Assembly (NCBI GenBank): GCA_038040385.1
Contig: JBBPII010000004.1
Span: forward strand, 186,001 to 250,000
DNA from: Gilichinskyi gelida
GTDB taxonomy: Bacteria > Acidobacteriota > Thermoanaerobaculia > Gp7-AA8
Direction of reading: 5' to 3'
DNA length: 64,000 bases
Below, one piece after another: positions 58,067 through 64,000 of this stretch. A program made the translations under genes and the position numbers. Each line of letters opens with the position of its first letter. Within the stretch, counting starts at the first letter, position 1. Under the pieces are notes generated by a model. It ran no database searches and had not been told where the DNA came from. It was given only the letters and a program-made list of their open reading frames with translations.

Positions 58067-59967
58067 CGCGCCACCTCGCCGAGCTGCAGCGTAAGCAGTT
58101 GACCAGAAAGTACTTGTGATTGGACCACGCCGCTCCCTGTCGCACGGACGCGGAAGCCGGCCGACGTCGCTCGCGCGATGGCCGCGCGCGCGTCGAGTCC
58201 GCGCAAATCGAGGGCTCCCGCCGGTCGCTCATCTTGCGAAAACGTCGCCAGCCGCGGCGCGTCGACGGGGAGGGTCCGCACCGGAATCGTCGGCGCCACG
58301 CCGAGGTATCGGAGCGTCGATTCGGCGATCTCCTTGAACACCGGCGCGGCCACCGTGCCGCCGTACTGCGAGAGCTTCGGCTCGTCGACCACGACCAGGA
58401 TCGCCAGCCGCGGGCGGTCGGCGGGAACGTAGCCGGCGAACGAGGCCACAACCTTGTCCGGCGAATAGCCGCCGCGCACGGCCTTCTGCGCCGTGCCGGT
58501 CTTGCCGGCCACCACGTGCTCGGCCAGCGCCGCCGCGCGGCCGGTGCCGCGGGCCACGACGGCCTTGAGAATCTCGTTGAGCACCGCCGCGGTCTTCTCG
58601 GAGATGACGCGCTGCGGCGCCGGTCGCTGCGGGCGGGCGATGGCGTTGCGTTTGGCGTCGACGATCTGACCGACGATGTGCGGCGCCACGCGCACGCCGC
58701 CGTTGGCCACGGTCGACACGGCGGTCAGCACCTGCAACGGCGTGGCCCCGACCTCCTGACCGATGGAGATCGACGCGTTCGACACCTGCGACCAATGCTC
58801 GGTGCGCCGCAGCATTCCGGGCGTCTCGCCCGGCAGTTCCACGCGGGTGCGCTCGCCGAAGCCGAACTTGCGGATGTAGCGATAGAAGCGGTCTTCGCCG
58901 AGGGAGAGGCCGACGCGGATACTGCCGACGTTGGAGGAGTGCACCATCACGTCCTCGAAGGTCAGGTGTCCGTACTGGTTGCCGCCGTGCTCGTGGATCT
59001 CGACGTTGCCGACGGTGATCGAGCCGTTGCCGCAGTCGAGGATCTGCGACGGGGTGACGATCCCTTCCTCCAGGCCGGCCGAGGCGGTGATGATCTTGAA
59101 GGTGGAGCCCGGCTCGTAGAAGTCCTGCACCGGACGATTACGCCACGCGACTGTGGCGAAATCGCGGAAATGGTTGGGATCGAATGTGGGAAGCGAGGCC
59201 ATGGCCAGGATGGCGCCGCTCGCGGGATCCATGACGATAGCCGAGCCGCTGGCGGCACGCTGCTCGGCGACGGCCTTCGCCAAGGCGCGCTCGGCGATGA
59301 ACTGCACGACCGAGTCGATGGTGAGGACGACGTCGTTGCCGTCGATGGCGCGGTTGGCGCCTTCGCCGCCCACCAGGTACATGCTCTTGCGCGCGTCGCG
59401 CAGCAGGGTGACGCGCCCCGCCCGCCCGCGCACGGCGGCGTCGAGGGAGTGCTCGACGCCGGCGAGGCCCTCGCCGTCGACGCCGGTGTAGCCGATGACG
59501 TTCGCCGCCAGGCTGCCGCGCGGATACGAGCGCCGGTGCTCCTCGAGCGAATAGATCCCCTGCAAGCGCAGCTTCTTCACGTCCGCGGCGACGTTCAGCG
59601 GGAGCTGCCGCGCCACCCAGGCGAAGGCGCCGCCGCCGGTCAGCTTCTGCTCGATCTCCGCGGCGCTCATGCGCAGCGCGCGAACCGAGGCCAGCGACTT
59701 CGCGGTAGCGCGGGCGTCGGTGATGGCCTGCGGATCGGCGTAGATCGACTCGGCGGCCACGCTCTCGGCGAGCACCCGCTTGCGCGCGTCGAGGATCGAG
59801 CCGCGCAGCGGAGTCAGGGCCAGGGTCCGCTCCTGCTGCCGCTGGGCGCGGGAGACGTAGTCATCGTGCCGCACGATCTGGACCTGGACCAGGCGCGCCG
59901 CCACTACCACGCCCCAGGCGGCGAGGAAGGCGAAGAGGAGGAGAAGGCGGCGGTGGGAGAGGTTCAT
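58063..59967 (-). CDS. ftsI: Septal penicillin-binding protein 3 (FtsI) with PASTA-like tail
   Basis: 634 residues, class B PBP. N-terminal helix (LLLLFAFLAAWGVVVAARLV), pedestal domain, then transpeptidase: SxxK in EPGSTFKIITASAGL, SSN in VHSSNVGSIRVGL, KTGT in VAGKTGTAQKA. The last ~75 residues (LDLRGLDARAAIARATSAGF) look like a PASTA domain, as in SpoVD/PBP2x-type proteins. It crosslinks the septum with FtsW. Overlaps ftsL and murE by 4 nt each. Confidence 0.94.
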   Translation of the reverse strand: MNLSHRRLLLLFAFLAAWGVVVAARLVQVQIVRHDDYVSRAQRQQERTLALTPLRGSILDARKRVLAESVAAESIYADPQAITDARATAKSLASVRALRMSAAEIEQKLTGGGAFAWVARQLPLNVAADVKKLRLQGIYSLEEHRRSYPRGSLAANVIGYTGVDGEGLAGVEHSLDAAVRGRAGRVTLLRDARKSMYLVGGEGANRAIDGNDVVLTIDSVVQFIAERALAKAVAEQRAASGSAIVMDPASGAILAMASLPTFDPNHFRDFATVAWRNRPVQDFYEPGSTFKIITASAGLEEGIVTPSQILDCGNGSITVGNVEIHEHGGNQYGHLTFEDVMVHSSNVGSIRVGLSLGEDRFYRYIRKFGFGERTRVELPGETPGMLRRTEHWSQVSNASISIGQEVGATPLQVLTAVSTVANGGVRVAPHIVGQIVDAKRNAIARPQRPAPQRVISEKTAAVLNEILKAVVARGTGRAAALAEHVVAGKTGTAQKAVRGGYSPDKVVASFAGYVPADRPRLAILVVVDEPKLSQYGGTVAAPVFKEIAESTLRYLGVAPTIPVRTLPVDAPRLATFSQDERPAGALDLRGLDARAAIARATSAGFRVRATGSGVVQSQVLSGQLLTLQLGEVAR

Positions 59968-60341
59968 TGCCGCACGCTCGGGTTGCTGGGTTTCTGAGTT
60001 GCTGGGTTGCTGGGCGGGCGCTCCACCATCACCATCGCTTGCGGGTCGGTCTTCTCGAATCCGAGGGCTGTAGCGCGCCGCTCGACGGAGGCCAGCGCGG
60101 TGAGGCGGTCGATCTCCAGGCGCATGGCCTTGTTGGCGTTCTCCAGGTCCTTCTTCTGCTGCTGGAGCCGCGACGCCTCGTGGCCGAGGCGGATCACCGA
60201 GAGGTTCTGCCAGGCGAAGAAGATGAGGAAGCCGCCGATGAACAGGCCGAGGACCACCACGGAGAAGAGCTCGCGAAACCGCTGGCGGTCACGTTCGCGG
60301 ACGATGTGGGTGTTCTCGATCGGCTTCTTCTGCGCGTACAT
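59964..60341 (-). CDS. ftsL: Cell division protein FtsL
   Basis: 125 residues. Short basic cytoplasmic part, one helix (LFSVVVLGLFIGGFLIFFAW), then a Leu-zipper coiled coil (SRLQQQKKDLENANKAMRLE). This is the FtsL/DivIC plan, and the place between rsmH and ftsI is the standard one. It complexes with FtsQ and FtsB at the divisome. The C-terminal PSNPATQKPSNPSVRQ is encoded by a GGGTTGCTGGG tandem repeat and is not typical of the family. Confidence 0.88.
   Translation of the reverse strand: MYAQKKPIENTHIVRERDRQRFRELFSVVVLGLFIGGFLIFFAWQNLSVIRLGHEASRLQQQKKDLENANKAMRLEIDRLTALASVERRATALGFEKTDPQAMVMVERPPSNPATQKPSNPSVRQ
59976..60020. repeat. Tandem GGTTGCTGGG repeat encoding the ftsL C-terminus
   Basis: Units GGGTTGCTGGG and GAGTTGCTGGG are read on the minus strand as repeated PSNPA/QKPSNP. 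Confidence 0.78.
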
Positions 60342-60369
60342 GGGGAACCTGGAACTGGAAGCCAGGAAA

Positions 60370-60494
60370 CAAGGGTGAAGGTCTGCCTACAAGCACGAAT
60401 CCGAGAACCATCCGCCCCACCCACGCTCCCCCAGCCACCCCTCCCGAGTCCCCGTACCGCACACACACCCACCCTTCCCCAACCTTCACCCTTG
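60370..60494. repeat. 13-bp inverted repeat bounding a pyrimidine-rich spacer before ftsL
   Basis: CAAGGGTGAAGGT (60370-60382) and ACCTTCACCCTTG (60482-60494) are exact inverse copies. The ~100 bp between is rich in CCACCC runs. It occupies the rsmH-ftsL gap (163 bp), which holds no gene I can support. Possible mobile-repeat remnant or mRNA hairpin. Confidence 0.65.
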
Positions 60495-60504
60495 CTACCG
60501 GGCT

Positions 60505-61419
60505 TCACAACTTTTCTGCGACCCGCAACTTCGCGCTGCGAGACCGCGGATTGCGATTCACTTCGTCCTCCGAAGCAGACACCGGACGTCCGGTCAGAAT
60601 CCTCACCACTTCCTTCTTCCCGCACCCGCAGACCGGCAGGCCGGGCGGGCAGGTGCACTCCCCTTCCAGCCGCCTGAGCGCGCGCTTGACGATGCGGTCT
60701 TCGAGCGAGTGAAAGGAGATGACCGCGATGCGCGCCGCCGGCTCGAGGACGCTCACCGCGTCGTCGATGAACCGATCGAGCCCCACCAGCTCCTCGTTGG
60801 CCGCGATGCGCAGAGCCTGGAAGGTGAGCGTCGAGGGATCGATGTCGCGGTGACGGGCTGAAGCCCGTCCTACACTTCTCACGACTTCCGCGAGTTGTGT
60901 CGTCGTCACCAGTGGCCTTGCCGCGACGATGGCCCGCGCGATGCGCCGCGCCTGCGGCTCCTCGCCGTAGTCGCGGAGGATCCTCGCCAGCTCCTCTTCG
61001 TCGAGGGAGTTGACGAGATCGGCGGCCGATTGCGAGTCGGGCCCCATCCGCATGTCGAGCGGCGCGTCGTGGCGGAACGAGAATCCGCGCGACGGGTCGT
61101 CGAGCTGCATGGAGGAGACGCCGAGGTCCGCGACGAGGCCGCTGACCGAATCGATGTTCGACTGCTTCAGAATGTCAATGAGCGTCTCGTGGCGTCCGCG
61201 AGCGAGCGTCACGCGCGATCCGAACCTCCCCAACCGCTCCCCCGCCCGCTCGAGCGCCGCTGGATCGCGATCGATCGCCAGCAGCCGGACTTCCGAGTAG
61301 CGCTCCAGGAGCGCTTCCGCGTGCCCGCCGAGACCGACCGTCGCATCCACCAGCGTGCCGTCTGAGCGGGACGGCCGGAGGAAGTCGAGGACTTCGTTTA
61401 AAAGAACAGGCTCGTGCAT
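60505..61419 (-). CDS. rsmH: 16S rRNA m4C1402 methyltransferase RsmH (MraW)
   Basis: SAM-dependent methylase of the 30S decoding site. 304 residues from ATG 61419 (MHEPVLLNEVLDFLRP); codons upstream are F3 repeat. Motifs: VDATVGLGGHAEALLE, LVADLGVSSMQLDDPSRGFS, LDMRMGP, TLTFQALRIAANEEL, AVISFHSLEDRIVKRAL. A GACGGGCTGAAGCCCGTC hairpin (60851-60875) is read in frame as VGRASARH just before the TFQALRI motif. C-terminal Cys pairs (CTCPPGLPVCGCG) are normal for the family. Confidence 0.95.
   Translation of the reverse strand: MHEPVLLNEVLDFLRPSRSDGTLVDATVGLGGHAEALLERYSEVRLLAIDRDPAALERAGERLGRFGSRVTLARGRHETLIDILKQSNIDSVSGLVADLGVSSMQLDDPSRGFSFRHDAPLDMRMGPDSQSAADLVNSLDEEELARILRDYGEEPQARRIARAIVAARPLVTTTQLAEVVRSVGRASARHRDIDPSTLTFQALRIAANEELVGLDRFIDDAVSVLEPAARIAVISFHSLEDRIVKRALRRLEGECTCPPGLPVCGCGKKEVVRILTGRPVSASEDEVNRNPRSRSAKLRVAEKL
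60851..60875. repeat. F8 hairpin (GACGGGCTGAAGCCCGTC) in frame inside rsmH
   Basis: Perfect GACGGGCT / AGCCCGTC stem followed by CTACAC. Adds about 8 residues to RsmH. Confidence 0.82.
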
Positions 61420-61460
61420 GAGGTCTCGGGGTCTCGGGGTCTCGCGGTCTCGCGGGCCCT

Positions 61461-61523
61461 GCAACACCAACACTATCCCAACCTCAGGCGTCAACGGGTA
61501 GTCGCAGAGGCGCTTCAGAATCC
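61461..61523. repeat. Degenerate copy of the mraZ 3' end next to the sequence gap
   Basis: 63 bp matching 61664-61726 (the distal mraZ codons) at 55 of 63 positions; seven of the eight differences are A/T exchanges. It ends exactly at the run of Ns. Either a local duplication or, more likely, a faulty contig end. Confidence 0.8.
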
Positions 61524-61533
61524 NNNNNNNNNN
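61524..61533. other. Assembly gap (10 Ns)
   Basis: Ten unknown bases between rsmH and mraZ. Flanked on the left by the mraZ-like copy and on the right by low-complexity G/C homopolymer runs. The 61420-61652 stretch holds no gene I can support, only F3 repeat arms and this join. Confidence 0.97.
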
Positions 61534-61652
61534 GATATTTTCCTATCTCTGGTGCTTTTGGTCGGGGGTTGTGGGGGTCGCGGGCTCCCGCGGGCTGGGG
61601 GGGCCAAACCCCCCTCCCCCCCCACCCCCCGAGACCGCGAGACCTCGCAACC

Positions 61653-62108
61653 TCACACTCCGTGCAACTCCAACTCTTTCCAATCCTCAGGCGTCAACGG
61701 GTTGTCGCTGAGGCGCTTCTGAATCCGTTCTTCGTTCCAGACGATGAGGTGGTCGGTGTTGCCGAGGACCACCACGTCGTCGGTGATGGCGGCGACGTTG
61801 CGCAGGACGGCGGGGACGAGCACCCGTCCCTGCGCGTCGATGGTGCCGCTCTGCCCGTAGTAGTTGACCCGCTCGAGCAGCTTCGCCTTGGCCTGCGAGG
61901 TCGACGGCACCTTCGCCAGCCGCCCCTGGAAGTCGTACCAGACCGGCATGGGATAGATGACCGCGCGCTCGCCGTCGGTGGAGGTGATGAAGCAGTCGGC
62001 GCCGTACTTATCTTGAATGAGCGTGCGGAAGCCGGCGGGGATCTTGAGGCGACCCTTGTCGTCGACTTTCGCGGGGCTGTGCCCCATCAAAACGGCTGGC
62101 TCTACCAT
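61653..62108 (-). CDS. mraZ: Transcriptional regulator MraZ
   Basis: About 151 residues from ATG 62108 (MVEPAVLMGHSPAKVDDKGR); ATG 62087 (MGHSPAKV) is possible and closer to the usual start. Two AbrB/SpoVT-like MraZ domains: KVDDKGRLKIPAGFRTLI and TIDAQGRVLVPAVLRNVA. MraZ binds short direct repeats upstream of its own gene and controls the dcw operon; a four-repeat array is visible at 62127-62161. First gene of the division cluster. Confidence 0.93.
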   Translation of the reverse strand: MVEPAVLMGHSPAKVDDKGRLKIPAGFRTLIQDKYGADCFITSTDGERAVIYPMPVWYDFQGRLAKVPSTSQAKAKLLERVNYYGQSGTIDAQGRVLVPAVLRNVAAITDDVVVLGNTDHLIVWNEERIQKRLSDNPLTPEDWKELELHGV

Positions 62109-62126
62109 GAGTAGTGGGCTGTTTCT

Positions 62127-62161
62127 ACCACTATCAGCCACTAGAGTCCACAAAAATCCAC
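62127..62161 (-). promoter_or_regulatory. Four-box MraZ operator upstream of mraZ
   Basis: On the minus strand four GTGG boxes recur at an exact 10-bp spacing (CCAC at 62128, 62138, 62148, 62158 on the plus strand): GTGGA, GTGGA, GTGGC, GTGGT, each followed by 5-6 nt of A/T-richer sequence. This matches the established pattern of MraZ boxes (short TGGG/GTGG repeats with ~10-bp period) and lies 19-53 nt before the start codon. Confidence 0.75.
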
Positions 62162-62164
62162 GAC

Positions 62165-62278
62165 GGAGTGCGGGCGTCCCCGCCCGCAACCGCCGGGCGT
62201 CCCGCCCGGCGGCCCGCTTCGCGCCAGACGTGGCCGGGCGAGGACGCTCGGCCAATGCGGGCGGGACGCCCGCACTCC
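62165..62278. repeat. Inverted pair of F5/REP hairpins between mraZ and the GHL10-type gene
   Basis: GGAGTGCGGGCGTCCCCGCC (from 62165) faces GCGGGCGGGACGCCCGCACT (ending 62278), with another GCCGGGCGTCCCGCCCGGC hairpin inside. This head-to-tail inverted REP arrangement resembles a REPIN and shares the GCGGGACGCC core with the RAYT flanks. Confidence 0.82.
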
Positions 62279-62292
62279 GCTACTCTTGCGCC

Positions 62293-63366
62293 GTGAAACG
62301 CCTGTTCCTCCCTCTCCTTCTCCTCCTCGCCGCCTGCGCCACCACCCCCCCGCCCCGCGCGCGCGAGCTGCGGGGCGTGTGGGTGGCCACGGTCAACAAT
62401 CTCGACTGGCCGTCGCGGCGCGATCTGAGTCCGCAGGAGCAGCAGGGCGAGCTCGTCGCGATCTTCGACCGCGCCAAGGCCCTCGGCCTCAACGCGATCT
62501 TCCTGCAGGTGCGCCCGATGGCCGACGCGTTCTACCCCTCCGCCATCGAGCCATGGTCCGAGTTCCTCGGCCCCGTGCCGCCGTACGACCCGCTGGCATT
62601 CGCCATCGCCGAGGCGCACGCGCGCGGGCTCGAGCTGCACGCCTGGTTCAATCCGTTTCGCGGGCACGCGCCGGCGGCGAACGCGTATCAGTACGGCAAG
62701 TTCGTCTGGATGGATCCCGGCGATGACGCCATCCAGAAGCAATCGCTCGACGTCGTCGCCGATGTGGTCCGCCGCTACGCCATCGACGGCGTGCACATGG
62801 ACGACTACTTCTATCCCTATCCGGAGAAAGACCCCTCGACTTCGCTCGGGGCAAGCCTGGAGTTCCCCGATGCGCCGACGTACGAGCGCTATCGCGGCGA
62901 GGGCGGCCGGCTGTCGCGCGACGACTGGCGCCGCGACAACATCAATCGCTTCGTCCGCGAGCTCTATCGCACGGTCAAGTCCATCCGCCCGGCGGTGGAA
63001 GTCGGCATCAGTCCCTTCGGCATCTGGCGCCCGCACCATCCGCAGCAGATCGAGGGCTTCGACGCCTACGACAGGATCTACGCCGACTCCAAGCTCTGGC
63101 TGGAGCGCGGTTGGGTCGATTACCTCGCGCCGCAGCTCTACTGGGCCATCGACAAGAAGGAGCAGAGCTTTCCGGTGCTGATGCGATGGTGGGTCGAGCA
63201 CGACCGCCGGCGGGTGGGGATCGTGGCCGGGATGAGCATCAACCGCCACCCGCCCGAGGAGATCGCGCGGCAGATCGCCATCGTCCGCCGCGAGGGCGGC
63301 GAGGGATTCATCCTCTTCAGTGCACGGAAACTTTACACGCTGCCGCTAGAATCGCTCTCGCCATGA
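62293..63366 (+). CDS. GHL10/DUF187-type glycoside-hydrolase-like lipoprotein
   Basis: 357 residues from GTG 62293. Lipoprotein signal KRLFLPLLLLLAACATTP with Cys in LAAC. The body matches the YngK/GHL10 family: ELRGVWVATVNNLDWPSRRD, NAIFLQVRPMADAFYPSAIE, GLELHAWFNPFRG, YAIDGVHMDDYFYPYPE and GISPFGIWRP. These TIM barrels are thought to act on wall or exopolysaccharide glycans; the acidic residues in HMDDYFYPYPE are candidates for catalysis. An F7 repeat (62832-62861) adds DPSTSLGASLE in a loop. The stop overlaps the next start (ATGA). Confidence 0.9.
   Translation: MKRLFLPLLLLLAACATTPPPRARELRGVWVATVNNLDWPSRRDLSPQEQQGELVAIFDRAKALGLNAIFLQVRPMADAFYPSAIEPWSEFLGPVPPYDPLAFAIAEAHARGLELHAWFNPFRGHAPAANAYQYGKFVWMDPGDDAIQKQSLDVVADVVRRYAIDGVHMDDYFYPYPEKDPSTSLGASLEFPDAPTYERYRGEGGRLSRDDWRRDNINRFVRELYRTVKSIRPAVEVGISPFGIWRPHHPQQIEGFDAYDRIYADSKLWLERGWVDYLAPQLYWAIDKKEQSFPVLMRWWVEHDRRRVGIVAGMSINRHPPEEIARQIAIVRREGGEGFILFSARKLYTLPLESLSP
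62832..62861. repeat. F7 repeat in frame inside the GHL10-type gene
   Basis: CCCCTCGACTTCGCTCGGGG followed by CAAGCCTGGA; same family as the murD copy at 53458-53491, in opposite orientation. Confidence 0.78.
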
Positions 63367-63731
63367 CCGACCGTCCGAAAGCGATCGCCATCACGCCGCT
63401 GTTCATCGTTTCGGATTTGCAGCGGGCGATCGATTTCTACGGAAAGCTCGGCTTCCAGGAGCCCGGCGTATGGGGCGATCCACCGTGCTTCGCCATGGTC
63501 CACCGCAACGACGCGGAGTTGATGCTGTCCCTCGGCGAGCCGCGACCTAACGGCAACGGCGTGTGGGACATGTACCTCAGAGTCGCCGACGTTGGCGCGG
63601 AAATGGCCGCGCTCAAAGACGCCGGCGTGCCCATCGATCGCGGCCCGACCAGCACGGAGTACGACATGAAAGAAATCGAGGTCGTCGATCCCGACGGGTT
63701 CCGGATCTGCTTCGGGCAGGACGTGACGTGA
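63363..63731 (+). CDS. VOC (glyoxalase/bleomycin-resistance) family protein
   Basis: 122 residues. Paired beta-alpha-beta-beta-beta modules: AITPLFIVSDLQRAIDFYGK with LGFQEPGVW, and the second with YLRVADVGAEMAALKDAGVP and EIEVVDPDGFRICFGQ. The metal ligand Glu of the second module is in MKEIEVVDPDG. This resembles bleomycin-resistance or dioxygenase-like VOC proteins; substrate unknown. It overlaps both neighbours (ATGA upstream, GTGA downstream). Confidence 0.88.
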   Translation: MTDRPKAIAITPLFIVSDLQRAIDFYGKLGFQEPGVWGDPPCFAMVHRNDAELMLSLGEPRPNGNGVWDMYLRVADVGAEMAALKDAGVPIDRGPTSTEYDMKEIEVVDPDGFRICFGQDVT

Positions 63732-64000
63732 CGACGCAGGCGCAACTGAACGTTCCCGACAACGTGCGGGCGGTTCTGGAAGGGATCGTCGAAGCGGCGC
63801 GGCGCGCGTTCGGCGACGACCTCCGCTCCATCGTCCTCTACGGTTCGGCGGCCGAGGGGCGACTCCGCGCGACCTCCGACGTCAATCTGATGTTCGTCCT
63901 TCGCCGCTTCGACGAGGAGAAGGCGAATCAGTTCCGCGAGCCGTTCCGCTTCGCCGGGGCTGCTGTCGACGTCAACGCCATGTTCGTGCTGGAGAAGGAG
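63728..64000 (+). CDS. Nucleotidyltransferase-domain protein (C-terminus off the window)
   Basis: 91 codons visible from GTG 63728, which overlaps the VOC stop (GTGA). Minimal nucleotidyltransferase motif: IVLYGSAAEGRLRATSDVNLMFVL. The usual pattern is GS...DxD; here the second Asp is Asn (SDVN), which would weaken metal binding. Later AGAAVDVNAMFVLEKE again shows D-V-N. Could be a degenerate MNT/antitoxin-type or a DNA polymerase beta-like domain. Truncated by the window edge. Confidence 0.75.
   Translation, partial: MTTQAQLNVPDNVRAVLEGIVEAARRAFGDDLRSIVLYGSAAEGRLRATSDVNLMFVLRRFDEEKANQFREPFRFAGAAVDVNAMFVLEKE

Noticed and set aside
61534..61652. Small gene in the stretch right of the sequence gap
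   Set aside because: Homopolymer G/C runs and F3 repeat arms only, next to a suspect contig join; no credible coding pattern.

Overview
The window is GC-rich (apart from a few AT-richer spots) bacterial chromosome, densely packed with overlapping genes on both strands. The gene content suggests a didermic, rod-shaped, meso-DAP-walled bacterium with a large regulatory and surface repertoire. It has MreBCD/RodA/PBP2, a full dcw cluster, RNase J, a TPR-linked Ser/Thr kinase, a FHA-GGDEF protein, a PpiD-type foldase, and predicted outer-membrane and Ig-like secreted proteins. This best fits Acidobacteriota or a near relative. That placement is an inference from gene content, not a phylogeny. One run of 10 Ns (61524-61533) shows this is scaffolded assembly, probably from a metagenome.

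Layout. 1-4.5 kb: a partial unknown protein, then three tandem GT4-type glycosyltransferases. 4.46-4.75 kb: a tiny self-contained transcription unit (promoter, 20-residue Lys-rich peptide, terminator). 4.8-18.5 kb: mostly housekeeping (lgt, cca, FAH-family hydrolase, hpt, uppP, RNase J, kinase, diguanylate cyclase, asnS) plus unknowns. 18.5-19.3 kb: a REP-associated tyrosine transposase (RAYT) bracketed by inverted REP pairs. 19.2-25.3 kb: lipid/diacylglycerol kinase, a 971-residue secreted/outer-membrane protein, a response regulator, and a four-repeat Ig-like secreted protein. 25.44-26.69 kb: a foreign module bounded by a perfect 14-bp inverted repeat, holding an IS1-type transposase remnant, an XRE regulator and a hicBA toxin-antitoxin pair. 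26.7-33 kb: threonine dehydratase-like enzyme, rarA, secreted proteins, thioesterase, ppiD. 33.1-40.3 kb: FecR-domain protein and mreBCD-mrdA-rodA (rod elongation). 40.3-45.2 kb: small secreted proteins, an S4-domain protein, HU-guaA, and a tail-fibre-like secreted protein. 45.3-62.1 kb (minus strand): the dcw cluster mraZ-rsmH-ftsL-ftsI-murE-orf-murF-mraY-murD-ftsW-murG-murC-ftsQ-ftsA-ftsZ, without murB or ddl. 62.3-64 kb: a GHL10-type lipoprotein, a VOC protein and a partial nucleotidyltransferase.

The elongation cluster and the division/wall cluster lie within about 5 kb of each other, so most of the wall-building machinery sits in one 28-kb block.

The most unusual property is a dense set of short palindromic repeat families that do not stay in spacers. 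They are read in frame inside or at the ends of about 17 protein genes, including murD, murE, murG, rsmH, ftsL, ftsQ, lgt and several glycosyltransferases. In some cases they supply the stop or start codon. In three GT-B-fold enzymes, unrelated repeats sit at the same interdomain junction. The RAYT is a candidate mobiliser for at least one of these families.
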